A stretch of 64,000 nt of DNA from Scheffersomyces stipitis CBS 6054. Its lineage: Eukaryota > Ascomycota > Pichiomycetes > Serinales > Debaryomycetaceae. Below, one piece after another: positions 29,895 to 38,639 of the stretch. The position numbers were made by a program, and so were the translations under genes. The notes under the pieces were generated by a model, which made no database searches, had not been told where the DNA came from, and worked only from the letters and a program-made list of their open reading frames with translations. How positions within the stretch are numbered: position 1 is the first letter of the stretch; each line of letters starts with the position of its first letter. The stretch is from assembly GCF_000209165.1 (NCBI RefSeq), contig NC_009046.1:248001-312000 (forward strand). The letters are read 5' to 3'.

Positions 29895-31613
29895 CTACTC
29901 ATCAATTTCCACAGCAATGTCTTCTGTACTATATTTGGCGAACTTGGACTGCCCAGTTTGTTTATGCATCTGAATAAACTCTGGTGTTTCTCCTTTGGTA
30001 CTGTTATAGACATAGATACCGTTCTTGATGGCACTCTTTCTCTCGTCCCTTTTATAGAAGAAGTACGCAACTATTAACAAAAGATTGAATGCTAAACTTA
30101 AAACAGCACAAGTAGTGAATCCAGCTAGGAATCGAGGTGCATCAACGGTAGGAAAAGCCAATCTCAGAACCCAGGCACTGGACTGTAGACCCATTATGTA
30201 TATGATCATCCACTCAATAGCTCTCTGGTTGCTGTCGTGTCTTAGAATATCACTAATTAAAGGATTAAATACTGAACTTTGGGACCATGACCAGTATGAA
30301 AGGTAAAAGCCGGCCCACTTCGCTGATTCAGGCACATTCCAAACTGCCAATATGATGTTCGAGATGAAATTCATAATAAAAGAGAAAAATACCATTCCAA
30401 ACCTCTTGCCTGTGATATCAGCTCCTACGCAAACGATCATGATCCAGATTAACCCCAAGGCCGGTGGAATGGTGGTCAAATCATTCAATTTCTTAGGAGA
30501 ATATCGATCCAAACTCTTTAGCCACAAAGCGAAGGAACCACTTGAAGTATTATTGGTATTGAAACCAAACATTTGTAGGAAGCTTAGTACCCAAAACTGC
30601 CATGAAGTTATGATCTTTTTCCAGGTTTGTTTATCAAAAAAAGACTTGACATCATGAGACATGTCGGTACCATTCTCCTTCATTCTTTTGCGTCCCAAAC
30701 GAATCTCATCATCCGTTAGCCAAATGGAATAGCATCTTGATGGGGTTCCTGGCTGAAGGAAAAGTGTAAGGATTGCAACAAACAAAGAGATAGAACCATC
30801 AATTATGAACATATACTGCCAGCCCTTAAGATTTCCTTGGATTGTTGAAGCTGCTCCTTGTAAGAAACCAGATGTTAGCACACCAATAAATTGGCCACAG
30901 TAAAAAATTGCACCTATTGTTCCTATCTCAGTTGGTTTGTACCAGGATGCAGCTGAGTAATGAAAAATCACGAAAAATGGAGCCTCTGCCGATCCAATTA
31001 TGAATCTGAAAGCCTTCAACATAGCCGGAGTCAGCACTTTAAAAGTAATCAAAGTGAAAAAAGACCAAATTAATTCAGCTCCAAAGAGGACATATGGCAA
31101 TGAAACACGAGGTAACAAGAACAACCATGGTAATTCGAAGATAATATTACCCACAAGGAAGATTACTTGCGTGTCGATAAGATCGTTTCCTTTCATACCA
31201 ATATCTTCCTTGAGTCCAGTAACGTAGGCATTATTCAAATTGGCAGAATCTAGAAATTTTATCCAGTAACCTAGTAAAGCATATACGCCAACTGTTAAGT
31301 CTAACTTTATAAGTAAATTCCTCTCCTCTGTAGATAATGTTTTGCTGAACCAACGAAATCTCCACCATTCTTGTTTCTTACCTGCTTCTGGAGTTGGGCG
31401 GTATTCATATTCGTCAAAGAATTTCCACCATGGTCTAAGAGATTCATCACGATATTCCTTAATTACAATTTCGTCAACAACATCTTTTGAGTTCTCTGAT
31501 AGTGAGTTCAAGGATGCTTCATCCCCTACCTTATTCAGTAGGAGCGATATAGACTCACTCTCGTAATCGTTAACTTCTCTGTACTGAGGAATGAACCAAG
31601 GAAGTTTCTTCAT
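29895..31613 (-). CDS. SEO1-like permease (allantoate/vitamin transporter family, MFS)
   Basis: Major facilitator of the anion:cation symporter (Dal5/Vht1/Fen2/Seo1) group, which imports organic anions such as allantoate, biotin, pantothenate, nicotinate or dipeptides. A hydrophilic N-terminus ends with WWKFFDEYEYR. The first helix region GYWIKFLDSANLNNAYVTGL and KGNDLIDTQVIFLVGNIIFE closely follow S. cerevisiae Seo1 as I recall it. LTDDEIRLGRKRMKEN in the central loop and FFYKRDERKSAIKNGI at the C-terminal end also match Seo1 better than Vht1. About twelve helices; 572 residues. The substrate of Seo1 itself is not firmly known (linked to ethionine sulfoxide resistance). It shares a 275-base divergent promoter with the oxygenase at 31889. 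Confidence 0.8.
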   Translation of the reverse strand: MKKLPWFIPQYREVNDYESESISLLLNKVGDEASLNSLSENSKDVVDEIVIKEYRDESLRPWWKFFDEYEYRPTPEAGKKQEWWRFRWFSKTLSTEERNLLIKLDLTVGVYALLGYWIKFLDSANLNNAYVTGLKEDIGMKGNDLIDTQVIFLVGNIIFELPWLFLLPRVSLPYVLFGAELIWSFFTLITFKVLTPAMLKAFRFIIGSAEAPFFVIFHYSAASWYKPTEIGTIGAIFYCGQFIGVLTSGFLQGAASTIQGNLKGWQYMFIIDGSISLFVAILTLFLQPGTPSRCYSIWLTDDEIRLGRKRMKENGTDMSHDVKSFFDKQTWKKIITSWQFWVLSFLQMFGFNTNNTSSGSFALWLKSLDRYSPKKLNDLTTIPPALGLIWIMIVCVGADITGKRFGMVFFSFIMNFISNIILAVWNVPESAKWAGFYLSYWSWSQSSVFNPLISDILRHDSNQRAIEWMIIYIMGLQSSAWVLRLAFPTVDAPRFLAGFTTCAVLSLAFNLLLIVAYFFYKRDERKSAIKNGIYVYNSTKGETPEFIQMHKQTGQSKFAKYSTEDIAVEIDE

Positions 31614-31888
31614 CTCTTATGAATTATCGAAAAGAACATGTAGGTCTAAGAATCTGCAAATCAGCATATTGACATATTTTCTACACTTCCCCTTAGTTTT
31701 GCTATAATGCTGTGAATCTAGTAACGTGCTGCAGGGATAGTCTGATAAAGGATTGCGAAAAAGATTATAGTTTGCAGCCACAGTTCTTATCTATGCAGCA
31801 TGAATAAAAGTGGTTCGGATTACAAATAGCCATTTTACAAGTTTTCTTGAATGAATGTTGAAAAGCCAGAAACAAAACCATTCGAACA
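31614..31888. promoter_or_regulatory. Shared divergent promoter with two GATAA sites
   Basis: 275 bases separate the ATGs of the SEO1-like permease (minus) and the 2OG oxygenase (plus). GATAA lies at 31744-31748 (plus) and CTTATC, i.e. GATAAG on the minus strand, at 31786-31791. Paired GATAA sites are the binding pattern of Gln3/Gat1-type GATA factors that activate nitrogen-scavenging genes. Co-regulation is an inference. Confidence 0.45.
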
Positions 31889-33094
31889 ATGCTGGCACTA
31901 TCTGCTGAGGAATTAGATAGGAAGTATAATGTGCGTCCGTTTGTTGACCCTGAGCCAACTAAAATCGATGTGAATCCTTTAGTTTTAACAGCAATAGACC
32001 TTTCCTTATTCAAAGAAGGGGATGAACATCTAAACGAAAGAAAGAGTTTAGCAAAGGTGCTAGAATCATCTGTAACCACATATGGTTTTTTCAATTTGGT
32101 CAATTTTGGTATACCTAAAGAACGAATTGAACATATAAGAGCTATTAGTCAGAGCTTGCTTACAATTCCATACGAAGAAAAGTTGAAGTATTTGGCGAGT
32201 GCCGCTACTAAAGAAGAAGAGAAGCCTAAAAGCATAGGTGCCGAGCGTGGCCAGGGATTTAAGCCAAAAGGCTACTGGTCCATCAAGAACGGAATTCGAG
32301 ACTCGATTGATTTCTATAATGTCAGAGATACTTATCATGATTCGTTCTTAGAGACTCCGGAAGCACACCCTGAGTTGTTGCAAGTCCATCTCAAAGAAGT
32401 GGCAGACTATTATAACCATTTACATAGAGTTGTATTGCCCAAACTTTTGCGATTGTTTGACTTAATTTTCAAGATTCCCGAAGGTACCTTGTTGAAACGG
32501 TATTTCCACAAAAGTGGAACAAACGAAGATACGTCAGGCAGCCATGGTCGTCTTATGTTGTACCGGCCATATGAGAATCAACAAGAGTTTGAGCAGACAG
32601 ACAAGATGTTCTTGCGTGGGCACTCAGATATTAGCGCGCTTACCTTTATAACTTCCCAGCCAATATTGGCCTTGCAGATTATGGATGTCTACACTGGAGC
32701 GTGGAGATATGTTGCTCATCGCGACGACTCTTTGATTGTCAATATTGGGGATGCGCTTGAGTTCATCAGCGGTGGTCATTTCAAGGCTTGTCTCCATAGA
32801 GTGGTCGAGCCTCCTGCGGATCAGAGAGGGTTTAATCGGCTTGTGGTTATTTACTTTTGCAACCCAAGTGACAACTCCGAGATGGATCCCGAGCTCTTGG
32901 ACTCTCCTGCATTACGCAGATTGGGGTACACCAGGGAGGATAAGTTGAAGCAATGGGAAAAGATCCAATTCCATGACTGGAACACTACGAAAGGCGAGCT
33001 CCTTGGGAGAACCGCAGCTGGTGAGAGAAATCTACTTCAGTATCACGGAAGGTACATTGAGAGGTGGCACCGATTTTCGGAATTGGCAAATTAG
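31889..33094 (+). CDS. 2-oxoglutarate/Fe(II)-dependent oxygenase (isopenicillin-N-synthase-like)
   Basis: Soluble dioxygenase of the DIOX_N plus 2OG-FeII_Oxy type. The N-terminal domain shows the usual TYGFFNLVNFGIP block (about 64-76). The jelly-roll core holds the iron ligands in LRGHSDISALTF (H245, D247) and CLHRVVEPP (H303). The arginine expected to bind 2-oxoglutarate is R317 in NRLVVIYF; the usual RxS motif reads RLV here. 401 residues, slightly longer than typical. The ATG at 31889 is followed by a CTG codon (Ser in this clade). Substrate unknown; fungal relatives act on thymine, flavonoid-like compounds or secondary metabolites, and none can be chosen from sequence. A partial copy of its 3' third lies at 35671-36104. 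Confidence 0.85.
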   Translation: MLALSAEELDRKYNVRPFVDPEPTKIDVNPLVLTAIDLSLFKEGDEHLNERKSLAKVLESSVTTYGFFNLVNFGIPKERIEHIRAISQSLLTIPYEEKLKYLASAATKEEEKPKSIGAERGQGFKPKGYWSIKNGIRDSIDFYNVRDTYHDSFLETPEAHPELLQVHLKEVADYYNHLHRVVLPKLLRLFDLIFKIPEGTLLKRYFHKSGTNEDTSGSHGRLMLYRPYENQQEFEQTDKMFLRGHSDISALTFITSQPILALQIMDVYTGAWRYVAHRDDSLIVNIGDALEFISGGHFKACLHRVVEPPADQRGFNRLVVIYFCNPSDNSEMDPELLDSPALRRLGYTREDKLKQWEKIQFHDWNTTKGELLGRTAAGERNLLQYHGRYIERWHRFSELAN

Positions 33095-33771
33095 AGTTGC
33101 TAAGCCAACTTTCATCCTCGCAGTTACGTACAGACGGAGAGATAGCGGAGTGTTAGCAGATTCGGATTTGAACCTGTTTTGAGGTTTGACCTCATGCAAG
33201 TTTCTCAGCCGAGCGTGTCACGATAAGTCCGTTTTCAAATTGAATTCCAGCAACCATTGTACCATAATCCGAGATGCGGAGATCTTCCGAAGTACGTGTG
33301 TGGTTTTGTCAGTTAAGTCTGAAAACCGAGAGCGCATAACTCTATAGTATGTCATCCATGTACAGCTTGCTCTTTATGAATTGTTTCAAACAGTAATCGT
33401 ATTTAGCAGAAATTCTCGTAAGTTGATCCCGTTTTGTCATTTAAGTTGGTTCTATTTGGGTGCGTGTTACGCCATCAGCGTTCCAAGAATCTTTTGCAGT
33501 TGCATTTTTTTGACAGCTCATGCAGGACTTGGCTAACACAAACATCTGCAAAACTACGGCTTTGATCAGAGAGACAATGGAGAGTCGGAGTTTGAACAGA
33601 TTTAACCCAGGAGAAATTTGGCTGTGAGAAATGGAACAAGAATAGTGAAATTTATTTTTATCGGCAGTTCCATTAGCCTCATATTTAAACATGATCTAAT
33701 CCTCCAGGTTGTCTCAATTTTTGTTTGCACATCTGCTACGGTACTCCTATACTAAAGTTGACGTAAACACA
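33095..33771. other. Intergenic, oxygenase to first DHA2 transporter
   Basis: 677 bases, homologous along most of its length to 36105-36803 (for example ggagagatagcggagtg, atgcggagatcttccgaagt and the attagcctcatatttaaaca block just before the transporter). These shared blocks include the transporter promoter. No gene seen. Confidence 0.75.
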
Positions 33772-35595
33772 ATGTCTCGTGATTCGTCTACTGAAGCTCC
33801 ACAGGCGCTTGTGGAAGATCCCGAAAAGCAGCTGCAAAAGAAAGTCTTCATTGAGAGTGATGCCGGTGACGGAACCAAGAGAGAGGACCAATATTTGCAT
33901 GGTATTCATTTGGTGTTTTGTTTTATCGCGGTCTGCTTGTCCTTGTTCTTAGAGGCTTTAGATCAAACCATTGTCGCTACCATTTTAACCACTGTCGGAA
34001 ACAAGTTCGATGACTTTGACAAGGTTGGCTGGTTAGCCTCAGGATTCTTGTTGGCTATGGCTGTATGCATTCAGCCCTTCGGTAAATTCTCCATTATCTT
34101 TGGAAGAAAGTACACTATGGTTACAGCAATCGTTTTGTTTGAAGCTGGGTCGTTGATGTGTGCTCTTGCAAAAAATATGAATGTTCTCATTGGTGGTAGA
34201 GTTTTGGCTGGTATAGGTGCTGCAGGTATCCAAGGAATGGTCTTTGTAATCGTTACAGAAGTAGTCCCTATTGAAAAGAGACCTATCGGTATGGCTATTG
34301 TCAGTTGTATTTTTGCTGTGGCCTCCGTCTTGGGTCCTTTGATTGGTGGTGCCTTCACCTCTCACGTGTCCTGGAGATGGGCTTTCTACATCAACTTGCC
34401 TATTGGTGGTATAGCTCTAGCTTTCTTGTTATGGGCTTTCAACCCTCCTAAATGCACCTCTAGTATTGTGGAGGAGTTGAAGACTTTTGATTACTTTGGA
34501 ACTTTCTTATTGATTTCCGGGTGTGTTGTCTTCTTGTTGGCTTTAACCTTTGGTGGAAACGATTTCAGTTGGCATTCCGCTGCAGTGATTCTATGTTTTG
34601 TTCTTGGTGGTCTTCTTCTTATAGCCTTTATCATTTGGAATGGATGGTTCTCCAAGAACCAAATCATTGCCGTTGAGTTGATCAAGATCCCCCAGGTCGT
34701 TGCCTCCATTTTTGCAATTTCCGGTATTTTCGCCGCCTTCATCCTTTCAATGGTGTTCTTGCCTATTTATTTCCAGGTCATACATGGTGCCAGTGCAATG
34801 GGTGCCGGTTTGCATTTGCTTCCCATGATTGTTGCAGTTGTTCTCAGTTCAATTTGCAGCGGTGTTGCAATCCAAAAGCTGAAGTACGTCAAACCATTTA
34901 GTTTGGTTGCTGGTATTCTTGGTCCAATTGGTTTCGGTCTCTTGGCTATTCTTGGAGTTGACACGTCGTTTTCGGCTCAGGTTGGTCTTTTGATTATCGG
35001 TGGTGTTGCCGTTGGTGCGCAAATGCAACCTGCTATTGTCAGTGCACAAATCAGTGCTCCAAAGACGCCTGGTTCTACTATCATGGTTACTGTGCTCTTG
35101 AACTTCAGCAGATCCCTTGTATCAGCTCTTGCTGCTGATCTCGGTGATGTTATCTACGCTTCTTCGTTTAAGAACTACTTCAAGAAGGCATTCAAAGCTA
35201 CAACCAACACCACCATCTTGTCTGATTTACAGGACGTTGACATTTCGCAATTAGTGTCCAACACGTCGCTCCTTGCACACTTGAATCCTGTCACTCAACA
35301 TTTCGTCAAGACGCAAATTGCTAAGGCGCTCAGAAACGTGTTCTACATGGGAATTGGGCTTGCAGCTATTACATTCGTCGCGTGTTTCTTCATAACTAAC
35401 AAGAAGTTGCCTGAGATGAGTGATGGAGCAGCTAATGCTGCAGAAAAAGAAAAGGAAGAAAAAACTGAATTGACCTCTGATTCAAATGACATTCAGTCTG
35501 AGGCTGTCCACGAAATTGCAGAAGGTGCAGACTTCGAAAAGAAAAGCATCCAAGCATCTGGAGACGAGTCTTCTACGTCCATTACCCGCAAGTAA
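33772..35595 (+). CDS. DHA2-family drug:H+ antiporter, copy 1
   Basis: Major facilitator with about fourteen membrane helices, of the Azr1/Sge1/Vba-type efflux group. It starts with a hydrophilic tail (MSRDSSTEAPQALVEDPEKQ), then the first helix with ALDQTIVATILTTVGNKFDD (family motif D1), WLASGFLLAMAVCIQPFGKF, GRKYTMVTA, and the antiporter motif C region VLGPLIGGAF in helix 5, followed by SWRWAFYINLPIGG. The Lys/Glu/Ser-rich C-terminus is cytoplasmic. 607 residues. The ATG at 33772 is chosen because copy 2 starts at the same sequence; the frame itself opens upstream at a TTG. By eye it is about 90% identical to copy 2. Likely plasma-membrane or vacuolar export of a toxic or metabolic compound; substrate unknown. 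Confidence 0.88.
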   Translation: MSRDSSTEAPQALVEDPEKQLQKKVFIESDAGDGTKREDQYLHGIHLVFCFIAVCLSLFLEALDQTIVATILTTVGNKFDDFDKVGWLASGFLLAMAVCIQPFGKFSIIFGRKYTMVTAIVLFEAGSLMCALAKNMNVLIGGRVLAGIGAAGIQGMVFVIVTEVVPIEKRPIGMAIVSCIFAVASVLGPLIGGAFTSHVSWRWAFYINLPIGGIALAFLLWAFNPPKCTSSIVEELKTFDYFGTFLLISGCVVFLLALTFGGNDFSWHSAAVILCFVLGGLLLIAFIIWNGWFSKNQIIAVELIKIPQVVASIFAISGIFAAFILSMVFLPIYFQVIHGASAMGAGLHLLPMIVAVVLSSICSGVAIQKLKYVKPFSLVAGILGPIGFGLLAILGVDTSFSAQVGLLIIGGVAVGAQMQPAIVSAQISAPKTPGSTIMVTVLLNFSRSLVSALAADLGDVIYASSFKNYFKKAFKATTNTTILSDLQDVDISQLVSNTSLLAHLNPVTQHFVKTQIAKALRNVFYMGIGLAAITFVACFFITNKKLPEMSDGAANAAEKEKEEKTELTSDSNDIQSEAVHEIAEGADFEKKSIQASGDESSTSITRK

Positions 35596-35670
35596 ATGCC
35601 AAAAAACTGGATCCATGAATAATGACAATATAATAGAGACAAAGTCTCAACAAACCCGATACAATATCAC

Positions 35671-36104
35671 CCAATATTGGCCTTGCAGATTATGGATGTC
35701 TACACTGGAGCGTGGAGATATGTTGCTCATCGCGAAGATTTTTGATTGTCAATATTGGGGATGCGCTTGAGTTCATCAGTGGTGGACATTTCAAGGCTTG
35801 TCTCCACAGAGTTGTCGAGCCTCCTGTGGATCAGAGGGGATTTAACCGGCTTGTGGTTATTTACTTTTGCAACCCCAGCGACAACTCCGAGATGGACCCC
35901 GAGCTTTTGGACTCTCCTGCGTTACAAAGGTTGGAATATACCAGAGAGGACAAGTTGAAGCAATGGGAAAAGATCCAATTCCATGACTGGAACACTACGA
36001 AAGGGGAGCTCCTTGGGAGAACCGCAGCTGGTGAGAGAAATCTACTTCAGTATGACGGAAGGTACATTGGGAGGTGGCACGGATTTTCGGAGTTGGCGAA
36101 CTAG
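35671..36104 (+). pseudogene. Truncated, frameshifted copy of the 2OG oxygenase
   Basis: Matches the oxygenase from codon 258 to its stop. The 5' two thirds are absent, including the HxD iron ligands (H245, D247), and there is no promoter of its own. Near 35736 the copy reads cgaagatttttgattg where the parent reads cgacgactctttgattg, a net one-base loss that shifts the frame. After that the frame runs intact to the same stop (TAG after GFSELAN). It is a by-product of the tandem duplication and cannot encode an active oxygenase. Confidence 0.9.
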
Positions 36105-36803
36105 AGGGTTACTAAGCTTACATTCATCTTCGCAGTTACGTAGAAAACGGAGAGATAGCGGAGTGATATCAGATTTGGTTTTGCACCTATTTGCCATCTG
36201 TCCTCATGCAAGTATCTCAGCCGAGCATGTCACCATAACTCCGTTTTCGAAGGAATTCCAACACGCACCGAACCTTAATCTGAGATGCGGAGATCTTCCG
36301 AAGTACTTGTGTGGTTTTTGCCTGCTAAGTATGAATAAGCTTTCACGGTACCAGCGCATAACCTCTACAGTAGGTCATTCGTATATATTTTGCTCTTTAG
36401 GAATCCTTACAATCAGTATTTGTATTCAACCAGAAATTCTCGTAAGTAGATCCCGTTTTGTTATTTGAGTTGTTTCTATCTGGGCGCGTGTTACGCCGTC
36501 TGTGTTCCAAGAATCTGTCACTGGTTGCATTCTGTCAGAATATGCAGGACTTAGCAACACAAACAAGCGCCAGAAGACGGGTTTAATTTCAGAGCAATTA
36601 AAAACGGAGTTTAAACGGAGTTACTCACGGCATGCACCTCAGAAGAAATTTGGCTGCGAGAAAAGCTATCAAAAATAGTGAAATTTATTTTCATAGCCAG
36701 TTCCATTAGCCTCATATTTAAACATCATCTAATCCTCCAGGTTGTCCAATTTTTGTTTGCTCACTAACTACAGTAATACCTTACTAAAGTTGACGTAAAC
36801 ACA
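36105..36803. other. Intergenic, oxygenase relic to second DHA2 transporter
   Basis: 699 bases, the diverged copy of 33095-33771, with small insertions and deletions. The block just before the ATG (attagcctcatatttaaaca...ctaaagttgacgtaaacaca, with gaps) is well kept, suggesting a retained promoter. Confidence 0.75.
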
Positions 36804-38639
36804 ATGTCTCGTGATTCGTCTACTGAAGCTCCACAGGCGCTTGTGGAAGATCCTGAAAAGCAGCTGCAAAAGAAAGTCTTCATTGAGAGTGATGCCGGTG
36901 ACGGAACCAAGAGAGAAGACCAATATTTGCATGGTATCCATTTGGTGATTTGTTTTGTCGCCGTTTTCTTGTCCATGTTCTTGGTGGCTTTAGATCAAAC
37001 CATTGTCACTACAATTTTAACCACTGTCGGAAACAAGTTTAATGACTTTGACAAGGTCGGCTGGTTAGCTTCGGGGTTCTTGTTGGCTATGGCTGTATGC
37101 ATTCAGCCGTTTGGTAAATTCTCCATTATCTTTGGAAGAAAGTACACTATGGTCACAGCAATCGTTTTGTTTGAAGCTGGGTCGTTGATGTGTGCTCTTG
37201 CAAAGAGTATGAATGTTCTCATTGGTGGTAGAGTTTTGGCTGGTGTAGGTGCCGCAGGTATCCAAGGAATGGTGTTTGTGATCATTTCCGAAGTAGTCCC
37301 TATTGAAAAGAGACCTATCGGTATGGCCATTATCAGTAGCGTTTTTGCTGTGGCCTCCGTCTTGGGTCCTTTGATTGGTGGTGCCTTCACCTCTCACGTG
37401 TCCTGGAGATGGGCTTTCTACATCAACTTGCCTATTGGTGGTATAGCTCTAGCTTTCTTGTTGTGGGCTTTCAACCCTCCTAGACCCACCTCTAGTATTG
37501 TGGAAGAGTTGAAGACTTTTGATTACTTTGGAACTTTCTTATTGATTTCTGGGTGTGTTATCTTCTTGTTAGCATTGACTTTCGGTGGAAGCGATTTCAG
37601 CTGGGATTCGGCTGCAGTGATTCTTTGTTTTGTTCTTGGAGGTCTTCTTATTATAGCATTTATCATTTGGAATGGATGGTTCTCCAAGAACCAAATCATC
37701 GCCGTTGAGGTGCTCAAGATCCCCCAGATCGTTGCCTCCACTTTTGCACTTTCCGGTGTTTTCGCTGCCTTCATCCTTTCCATGGTGTTCTTGCCTATTT
37801 ACTTTCAGGTTATACATGGTGCCAGTGCAATGGGTGCCGGTTTGCATTTGCTTCCCATGATTGTTGCAGTTGTCTTGTGTTCAATAATAAGCGGTGTAGG
37901 AATCCAAAAGCTGAAATACGTCAAACCATTCAGTGTGGCTGCTGGTATTCTTGCTCCAGTTGGTTTCGGTCTCTTGGCTATTCTTGGAGTTGACTCTTCG
38001 TTTTCGGCTCAGGTTGGTCTTTTGATTATCGGTGGTATTGCGGTTGGTGCCCAAATGCAGCCTGCTATAGTCAGTGCGCAAATCTGTGCTCCAAAGACGC
38101 CTGGTTCTACTATCATGGTCACTGTGTTCTTGAACTTCAGCAGGTCCATTGCATCGGCTCTTGCTGCTGATCTTGGTGATGCTATCTACGCCTCTTCGTT
38201 TAAGAACTACTTCAAGAAGGCATTCAAAGCTACAACCAACACCACCATCTTGTCTGATTTACAGGACGTTGACATTTCGGAATTGGTGTCCAACACGTCG
38301 GTCCTTGCGCAGTTGAATCCTGTCACTCAACATTTCGTCAAGACCCAAATTGTCAAGGCCATCAGAAACGTGTTCTACATGGGTATTGGGCTCTCTGCTA
38401 TTACATTCATCGCATGTTTCTTCGTGACTAACAAGAAGTTGCCTGACATGAGTGGTGGAGCAGCTAATGCTGCAGACAAAGAGGGAGAAGAAAAAGAAGA
38501 AAAATCTGAATCGCCTTCTGACTCAAATGACGTTCAATCCGAAGCAGCTGTTCTCAAAATTGCAGAAGATGCCGACTTCGAAAAGAGAAGCATCCAAGCA
38601 TCTGGCGACGAGTCTTCTACAACTATTACCCGCAAGTAA
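36804..38639 (+). CDS. DHA2-family drug:H+ antiporter, copy 2
   Basis: Tandem paralogue of the transporter at 33772, 611 residues, with the same fourteen-helix layout and motifs (ALDQTIVTTILTTVGNKF, GRKYTMVTA, VLGPLIGGAF). Differences are scattered and mostly conservative: for example SVFAVASV for CIFAVASV before motif C, and an extended acidic stretch (KEGEEKEEKSE) in the C-terminal tail. The frame is intact and the start sequence is identical to that of copy 1, so both are probably functional. Divergence along the pair is uneven, with a 121-base identical block at 37342-37462. Substrate unknown; it may have split roles with copy 1. Confidence 0.88.
   Translation: MSRDSSTEAPQALVEDPEKQLQKKVFIESDAGDGTKREDQYLHGIHLVICFVAVFLSMFLVALDQTIVTTILTTVGNKFNDFDKVGWLASGFLLAMAVCIQPFGKFSIIFGRKYTMVTAIVLFEAGSLMCALAKSMNVLIGGRVLAGVGAAGIQGMVFVIISEVVPIEKRPIGMAIISSVFAVASVLGPLIGGAFTSHVSWRWAFYINLPIGGIALAFLLWAFNPPRPTSSIVEELKTFDYFGTFLLISGCVIFLLALTFGGSDFSWDSAAVILCFVLGGLLIIAFIIWNGWFSKNQIIAVEVLKIPQIVASTFALSGVFAAFILSMVFLPIYFQVIHGASAMGAGLHLLPMIVAVVLCSIISGVGIQKLKYVKPFSVAAGILAPVGFGLLAILGVDSSFSAQVGLLIIGGIAVGAQMQPAIVSAQICAPKTPGSTIMVTVFLNFSRSIASALAADLGDAIYASSFKNYFKKAFKATTNTTILSDLQDVDISELVSNTSVLAQLNPVTQHFVKTQIVKAIRNVFYMGIGLSAITFIACFFVTNKKLPDMSGGAANAADKEGEEKEEKSESPSDSNDVQSEAAVLKIAEDADFEKRSIQASGDESSTTITRK

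Larger units (their letters stand above)
32660..35670 (+). repeat. Tandem duplication, unit 1
   Basis: Left copy of a roughly 3-kb tandem duplication. It starts inside the oxygenase gene at codon 258 (ccaatattgg...), runs through the intergenic region and the first DHA2 transporter, and ends about 75 bases beyond the transporter stop (...acaatatcac). Unit 2 begins at the next base. Confidence 0.88.

Noticed and set aside
33150..33180. ggatttgaacc, resembling a tRNA T-loop (B box) on the minus strand
   Set aside because: Flanking bases do not form a T stem, there is no A box or acceptor stem, and the duplicate locus lacks the motif.
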